A stretch of DNA of 64,000 nucleotides from an uncultured Flavobacteriales bacterium (GTDB lineage: Bacteria > Bacteroidota > Bacteroidia > Flavobacteriales_G > Salibacteraceae), in assembly GCA_937121175.1 (NCBI GenBank), contig CAKZKD010000004.1:62001-126000 (forward strand). The letters run 5' to 3'. Each line of letters begins with the position of its first letter. Position 1 is the stretch's first letter. Both the position numbers and the translations under genes were made by a program. The notes below the pieces were generated by a model. It was not told the DNA's origin. It saw only the letters and a program-made list of their open reading frames with translations, and did not search any database. Shown here piece after piece: positions 59,848 through 64,000 of this stretch.

Positions 59848-60738
59848 ATGAATAGATTCTTCAAATTAGCAGCAGCAACTATTTGTTTCATTGCAATTTT
59901 CAAACTAATAGTTCCCTTGCCTCACGAAAACAACGTGCTTGTAAAAGAATTTTGGTCTAAGAAAACGCATGCACCAAATGATTTCGATTACATTGCCTGT
60001 GGCGATTCTAGAATTTATAGGGGTATCTCTTCTGATGTTTTAAATGGTTCAGATACAGTCTTAAAGTTTTTTAATCTAGGCTATTCTAGTGCTGGTTTGA
60101 ATGATGAATATTTGAATTTTGTTACTAGTAAATTCAATCCAACCTCTGCGAACAAAGTTTTAATAATAGGAATAACGCCTTTTTCATTGACTAAAAAAGC
60201 AATGAAGAATGAGGCACTTCACAAATACCTAAAACTTGGAACGTTCGACTTATTTAAGCAAAAGTTTTTTACCCCGTTAGTAAAGCATTTTCCAATTTAT
60301 AGTCCAAAACAAATTGTTTATCCAAGAAAATTAAACTACTTGCAAGAACAGACAGAAGAGGGTTGGATAGCATCTGACAAGATTCTTCCAGATAGCACCT
60401 TAGCGTTAAAAAATTACAGTACTACGTTTATTGGCAACGCGGTTTCCAGGAAAAGTATGGCTAATTTAATTATTAAACTCAGAGAAATTTCTGCTAAAAA
60501 CATTACTGTACTTGCATTCCGTCCTCCCACCACTTTAGCGATGAAACGACTGGAGGATTCCCTTAGTGGTTTTGACGAAACCTATATTAAAAACGAATTG
60601 ACAAAAAACTCAATTTATTGGTTGGAATTAGATTTTTCACAATTCGAATCTTATGATGGTAGCCATCTCAACAAAAAATCAGCTATTCTACTTTCTAAAA
60701 GCATTGGTAAAAAAATTAATTCCCCTGCCAATAACTAG
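59848..60738 (+). CDS. SGNH-like protein, partner of the MBOAT enzyme
   Basis: A 296-residue protein with one N-terminal membrane helix, then ACGDSRIYRG (GDS Ser) and, near the end, DGSHLNKKSA (Asp-x-x-His). This is the DltD/AlgJ-type arrangement: an SGNH protein outside the membrane that completes acyl transfer begun by MBOAT. Family assignment is by motif only. Confidence 0.78.
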   Translation: MNRFFKLAAATICFIAIFKLIVPLPHENNVLVKEFWSKKTHAPNDFDYIACGDSRIYRGISSDVLNGSDTVLKFFNLGYSSAGLNDEYLNFVTSKFNPTSANKVLIIGITPFSLTKKAMKNEALHKYLKLGTFDLFKQKFFTPLVKHFPIYSPKQIVYPRKLNYLQEQTEEGWIASDKILPDSTLALKNYSTTFIGNAVSRKSMANLIIKLREISAKNITVLAFRPPTTLAMKRLEDSLSGFDETYIKNELTKNSIYWLELDFSQFESYDGSHLNKKSAILLSKSIGKKINSPANN

Positions 60739-60755
60739 CCGCCGAAAAATAATAA

Positions 60756-60785
60756 AAGCCTGTACCGTTTTCACGATACAGGCTT
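60756..60785. terminator. Bidirectional terminator
   Basis: AAGCCTGTA and TACAGGCTT form a perfect 9-bp stem between two convergent genes, flanked by A-rich and T-rich DNA suitable for both directions. Confidence 0.8.
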
Positions 60786-60812
60786 AAATTTAATTTATTG
60801 TCTTCTATAAAT

Positions 60813-63293
60813 CTAACGCTCACCTTCGTCATTCTTCTTAGCTGAAGAAGACTTTTTAAGCATTTCTAATTCCTTTTTAGAATCACCAAAATCGGCAGGA
60901 GGATACATATTATAAGTATCATCTTTATCGTATGCTTCAGGATGTAAATACTTCCCTTTTTCATTTTGATTTTTACCTACTACTGGTTCAATTCTATGAA
61001 GATTTGAATAAGGATCATTTCTAATACCTGTAATCATCCAACTCACCTCAACATTTGGTTTGTCTGTCTGAATCACAAATTTGTTTCCACTCACTTTTTC
61101 GCTTACAATACATTGCGCAAACTGACCAATTGGGGTCAACTGATATCTAAAATCTTTATTCGCACTTTCTACGTAATCTGGTAATTCAACTGTAGCGAAA
61201 CCATTTCCATCAGTAGTTGCATTTCCATTATATACGTTCATCATATCTGGGCTTTCCACAAAACTGTGAATCAAGAATTTGTTCTCTGGATCTTGTGGGT
61301 GGTCTATTTTAAATGTCCCCGAACCTTTACTAATAGAACCTGTCACTACTAAATTACCTTCAATTCTGGTATTTCCTAAAAACCTACCTGCTAGTGAACC
61401 AGCGATTCCAGTTGCCTCTGAATATATACCGTAATTAACTGCTGATAAATCGTCTTTTGCATAAGCTCTAATAGCCATGTTTGTATCAGCACCCCAAGCG
61501 TATGCATATGAACCAATGTTCTTCTTGGCTCCGGAAACATTTCCGTAAACAAAATCAGCACCACCATAATTAGTATTTCCAGTACCGTAACTTAGAGTAA
61601 GCATTCCGTAATTGAGTTCAGAATGTCCAAACGCTTCGCCTAAAAGACCCGCATTATATCCTTGAGTACTGTTTCTTGTTGGGCCAGCAAGCCCCAAAAC
61701 ACCTTGATTAAATATTGCTGTCGCAGAAGAGGCTTCCCCTGTTACCCCTCTATTTGTTGAGTTTGCTGCAGAACTTGTGCTATTAGCTACACCATATGTT
61801 CCTACGTTGTTCATTCCTCCTCCAGAGGCAGAACCGTATAAACCGTAATTTAAAGAACCACCGGCTGATGTACCTCGCAGCCCAATATTTGTTCCCAATG
61901 AGGTACCAGTAGAAGCTGCATTAATACCAGTATTTTCAGCATCAGTACCTTCAACTTCTACTTGAATGCCAGAATAATTACTGGTATTATTAGAATTAAT
62001 AATCTTAGACTCAACAACAAATCCACTTGCATTTGCAGATGTTCCGTGGGTAATGCTGTCATAAATATTACCTGGAAGAACAACAAAACCTCCATTAGAT
62101 AAATAAACGGTATCATTTGAAATGGTTAGCATCTGTAGTTCATTCGTTGAATCATTATCGTTGTTTGCCTCCATAGCTGGCAAAACAGCAAATCCACCAT
62201 CCGATAAATATATTGTGTCGTTCGAAGCAGAAAGTGACTGAAATTCATTTGTTGAATCATTATCATTATTCACTGCCATCGCGGGCAAAATCGCAAAACC
62301 TCCGTTGGATAAATAAATGGTATCATTTGAAGTGGATAACATCTGTATTTCATTTGTAGAATCATTATCGTTGTTCATTGTGGTCGCAGGAAGAACTGCA
62401 AAACCTCCATTAGATAAATAAACGGTATCGTTTGAGATGGATAGCATTTGTAGTTCATTGGTAGAGTCATTATCATTATTAGCTACCATTGCTGGTAAAA
62501 CTGCAAAACCACCGTCAGATAAATACATAGTATCATTTGAAATTGACAACAATTGTAATTCGTTTGTTGAATCGTTATCATTATTAGCTGCAACTACAGG
62601 AAGAACTGCAAAACCACCATCTGATAAATAAATAGTGTCATTTGAAGAGGTTAATGATTGTAATTCGTTAGTAGAGTCATTGTCGTTATTAACTGACATT
62701 GCTGGTAAAACAGCAAAACCACCATCTGAAAGAAACAATGTATCATTCGAAATAGACAGAATTTGCAACTCGTTTGAGGTTGAATTATCTCTATTCCAAT
62801 TAGTTGTGTCTGTTGCAGTGATAGAATTAGCAACAGAACTGGTAAAAATTGGGTCGGATTCTGTAGTCCCTCCAGTTACGCTATCGGCAATTGCTGCTCG
62901 TTGCGACATAAAAGCATAAGGCACAGATAATAGTTCTGAGGTTCCAGAAATTGTGTACGAAGTCCCGCCACCCGGGTCGGTTTCTGATTTAATAAAATAG
63001 GGTCCATTGTTCCAATCTACAGTCGTAATATTTCCAGAAATCACTGTACCAGTTCCAATTTCAATGGTGAGTAAACCATTTGCATTTGTGGTTGGTTGAA
63101 AAGTTTCAACGTAAACCGCTGTGCCCCCAACTGTTCCTTGAAGAATTGAAATTTGAAGCCCAACCGTTGTATTGATTAATAACTTATCTGCTCCGTCTCT
63201 GACAACAGATTGATAAGTCATTTTGTTGGGTGCTTGAGCAAAGGAGAAGAAAGTACTTAGAACTAGTCCAAGCGTTAAGTGTAGATATTTCAT
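60813..63293 (-). CDS. Repeat-rich exported fibre-like protein
   Basis: An 826-residue exported protein. Signal peptide (ending SFAQA); N-terminal domain beginning NKMTYQSVVRDGADKLL, frequent in Bacteroidota surface proteins; seven 35-residue tandem repeats (NDNDSTNELQ..LS.SNDT..LSDGGFAVLP, ~residues 168-408); Gly/Ala/Ser/Thr-rich stretch (~430-630); C-terminal domain from GTFKIDHPQDPENK. Repeats of this DSTNEL type occur in trimeric fibres and tail-like proteins. It is the second gene after 63778, 2 bp downstream of the T9SS-tagged gene. Confidence 0.7.
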   Translation of the reverse strand: MKYLHLTLGLVLSTFFSFAQAPNKMTYQSVVRDGADKLLINTTVGLQISILQGTVGGTAVYVETFQPTTNANGLLTIEIGTGTVISGNITTVDWNNGPYFIKSETDPGGGTSYTISGTSELLSVPYAFMSQRAAIADSVTGGTTESDPIFTSSVANSITATDTTNWNRDNSTSNELQILSISNDTLFLSDGGFAVLPAMSVNNDNDSTNELQSLTSSNDTIYLSDGGFAVLPVVAANNDNDSTNELQLLSISNDTMYLSDGGFAVLPAMVANNDNDSTNELQMLSISNDTVYLSNGGFAVLPATTMNNDNDSTNEIQMLSTSNDTIYLSNGGFAILPAMAVNNDNDSTNEFQSLSASNDTIYLSDGGFAVLPAMEANNDNDSTNELQMLTISNDTVYLSNGGFVVLPGNIYDSITHGTSANASGFVVESKIINSNNTSNYSGIQVEVEGTDAENTGINAASTGTSLGTNIGLRGTSAGGSLNYGLYGSASGGGMNNVGTYGVANSTSSAANSTNRGVTGEASSATAIFNQGVLGLAGPTRNSTQGYNAGLLGEAFGHSELNYGMLTLSYGTGNTNYGGADFVYGNVSGAKKNIGSYAYAWGADTNMAIRAYAKDDLSAVNYGIYSEATGIAGSLAGRFLGNTRIEGNLVVTGSISKGSGTFKIDHPQDPENKFLIHSFVESPDMMNVYNGNATTDGNGFATVELPDYVESANKDFRYQLTPIGQFAQCIVSEKVSGNKFVIQTDKPNVEVSWMITGIRNDPYSNLHRIEPVVGKNQNEKGKYLHPEAYDKDDTYNMYPPADFGDSKKELEMLKKSSSAKKNDEGER
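62069..62790 (-). repeat. Seven tandem 105-bp coding repeats
   Basis: Period 105 bp (35 codons); anchor points at about 62140, 62245, 62350, 62455, 62560, 62665 and 62770. The copy nearest the protein N-terminus is the most diverged (NSTSNELQ), the others share NDNDSTNE and LSDGGFAVLP. Identical period with many synonymous changes argues for selection on the protein, not recent slippage. Confidence 0.85.
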
Positions 63294-63295
63294 GA

Positions 63296-63778
63296 TTATT
63301 TAGTTTTTAAAATTTTAAAGGATTTAATTGTTGACTCATTACTCAAAACCATCAAATGATAAGTTCCTGCAGTTAATTCTTGCATTGGAATTTCAGTTGT
63401 GTTTGAGCTTATTTCTTCTTGGACAATCAGTTTACCCAAATTATCAGTCAACACAAACCGTATATTTTCATCAAACTGCTCAGAAAACTTGAGCCATAGG
63501 TTGTTCTGTGTTGGATTTGGGTAAGCTATTAGTTCGAGCGAAACTGTTTTATTATCTATTCCATCGATAATTTCAATATCGTAAACCTGTTGCACACCAT
63601 AGGTTGCTCTTCCTGCATCGGAAGAATCTGAGCTATAAACTGCTTGCCCAACAGTATAACTAACAGAACCACTGCTATGAATAACGGAGTTTCCAGTTGC
63701 CACAATATCACTTTGAGCGTATGTACCAGCATGTACGAGCAATATTAGAAGCGAGCTCAAGCTTAATTTTTTAATCAT
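63296..63778 (-). CDS. Small T9SS-sorted secreted protein
   Basis: A 160-residue protein: signal peptide (HAGTYAQS), a ~60-residue domain (SSGSVSYTVGQAVYSSDSSDAGRATYGVQQ), then a type IX sorting domain from ELIAYPNPTQNNLWLK to the Lys end. It heads a two-gene unit with the fibre-like protein. Function unknown. Confidence 0.82.
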   Translation of the reverse strand: MIKKLSLSSLLILLVHAGTYAQSDIVATGNSVIHSSGSVSYTVGQAVYSSDSSDAGRATYGVQQVYDIEIIDGIDNKTVSLELIAYPNPTQNNLWLKFSEQFDENIRFVLTDNLGKLIVQEEISSNTTEIPMQELTAGTYHLMVLSNESTIKSFKILKTK

Positions 63779-63800
63779 AAGTAGTGATTTTATACATTTT

Positions 63801-63808
63801 CAAAATTA
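63801..63808 (-). promoter_or_regulatory. -7 promoter element of the T9SS/fibre operon
   Basis: On the minus strand TAATTTTG, a perfect TAnnTTTG, 22 nt before the start at 63778. Confidence 0.5.
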
Positions 63809-63878
63809 CCAAAGAGTGGTCAGTTAGTCGAACGGAATTCGTTTTAATAAGTTTGGTTTCTTGTTAAAAAAAGAAACA

Positions 63879-63911
63879 AAAAAACCGAATCGATTTCTCA
63901 ATTCGGTTTCT
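63879..63911 (-). terminator. Terminator downstream of sucD
   Basis: AAACCGAAT and ATTCGGTTT form a stem; on the minus strand it is followed by a long T-rich run (complement of the A run at 63865-63880). Confidence 0.8.
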
Positions 63912-63929
63912 AAAAAATTCGTTTCTTAA

Positions 63930-64000
63930 TTAACCCTTAAGAGCCTCAACCAAGGTTGCTCCAATTTTGGCCGGAGATGCACTTACATGAATTCCACATT
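63930..64000 (-). CDS. sucD: Succinyl-CoA ligase alpha subunit, C-terminal end (continues outside window)
   Basis: The last 22 codons on the minus strand read CGIHVSASPAKIGATLVEAL then KG and stop, as at the end of SucD in Bacteroidota. Only this tail is in the window, so the call rests on a short segment. Confidence 0.55.
   Translation of the reverse strand, partial: CGIHVSASPAKIGATLVEALKG

Overview
The window looks like a chromosomal segment of a Bacteroidota bacterium, probably a free-living or marine member of the Flavobacteriia/Cryomorphaceae-like lineages. The evidence is AT-rich DNA, promoters of the Bacteroidota type (TAnnTTTG at -7), several proteins with a type IX secretion C-terminal sorting domain, Rho with a long Asn/Arg-rich insert, Mpl, and gene content such as DUF6089-like barrels and MerTP. 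The species cannot be fixed from the sequence alone.

Layout. 1-22,230 is ordinary core genome: end of priA, an outer-membrane barrel, trmN6-like, a TetR-ABC-HlyD-TolC export operon (minus strand), ispH plus a porin, tRNA-Leu(GAG) preceded by a broken tRNA-Leu copy, a CoA transferase, trmD-rplS, flavodoxin, rhomboid protease, mpl, rho, and a two-gene deoxysugar locus. 22,246-about 47,600 is an accessory region described below. 47,651-64,000 returns to a background of small regulators, giant secreted T9SS proteins (amidohydrolase/beta-helix, subtilisin-like), a formyltransferase-MBOAT-SGNH locus, a repeat-rich surface protein, and the end of sucD at the right edge.

The main discovery is an integron-like array of large cassettes. 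A tyrosine recombinase gene (22,246-23,436) is followed 8 nt after its stop codon by a run of cassettes separated by seven imperfect-palindrome sites, here called A1-A7. Each of the seven complete cassettes starts with GTT plus 6-7 cassette-specific bases and ends with the exact reverse complement of those bases plus AAC (9-10 of 9-10 matching, seven times out of seven). The two halves of one site in place do not match each other. This is the signature expected if each cassette once existed as a circle with one perfectly paired attC-like site. All A sites share an architecture like integron attC: cassette-specific outer arm, short unpaired asymmetric spacer, conserved inner stem, variable loop. 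In all seven the inner stem carries two mismatches at the same places (stem positions 7 and 12, A opposite C on the top strand, so T opposite G on the bottom strand), which would favour folding of the bottom strand, the strand used by integron integrases. The outer arms are not the fixed GTTRRRY box of classical integrons; only GTT/AAC is constant. The recombinase appears to lack the extra IntI domain and has its own N-terminal domain.

Cassette cargo is entirely on the + strand and is mostly whole operons: (1) cytosine methyltransferase + GHKL ATPase + Z1 helicase-like + PD-(D/E)XK protein; (2) ArsR, MerTP, small Cys-rich protein, thioredoxin-like, CsoR-HMA fusion, HMA lipoprotein, CcdA/ArsG-like transporter; (3) a HEPN-like unknown; (4) bestrophin-like channel + complete UvrB; (5) DUF4297 (Cap4-type) nuclease + SMC/ABC-3C-like ATPase; (6) XRE regulator + type III Mod + Res; (7) PIG-L deacetylase lipoprotein; (8) SAM methyltransferase, with no matching right end found. 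A second family of structured repeats (B1-B6 plus one half copy) flanks the cargo of cassettes 1, 2 and 6 in pairs; its arms covary and it too carries fixed internal mismatches. Cassettes without B start their ORF 18-40 nt after the junction and so must be transcribed from upstream or from promoters inside the A sites.
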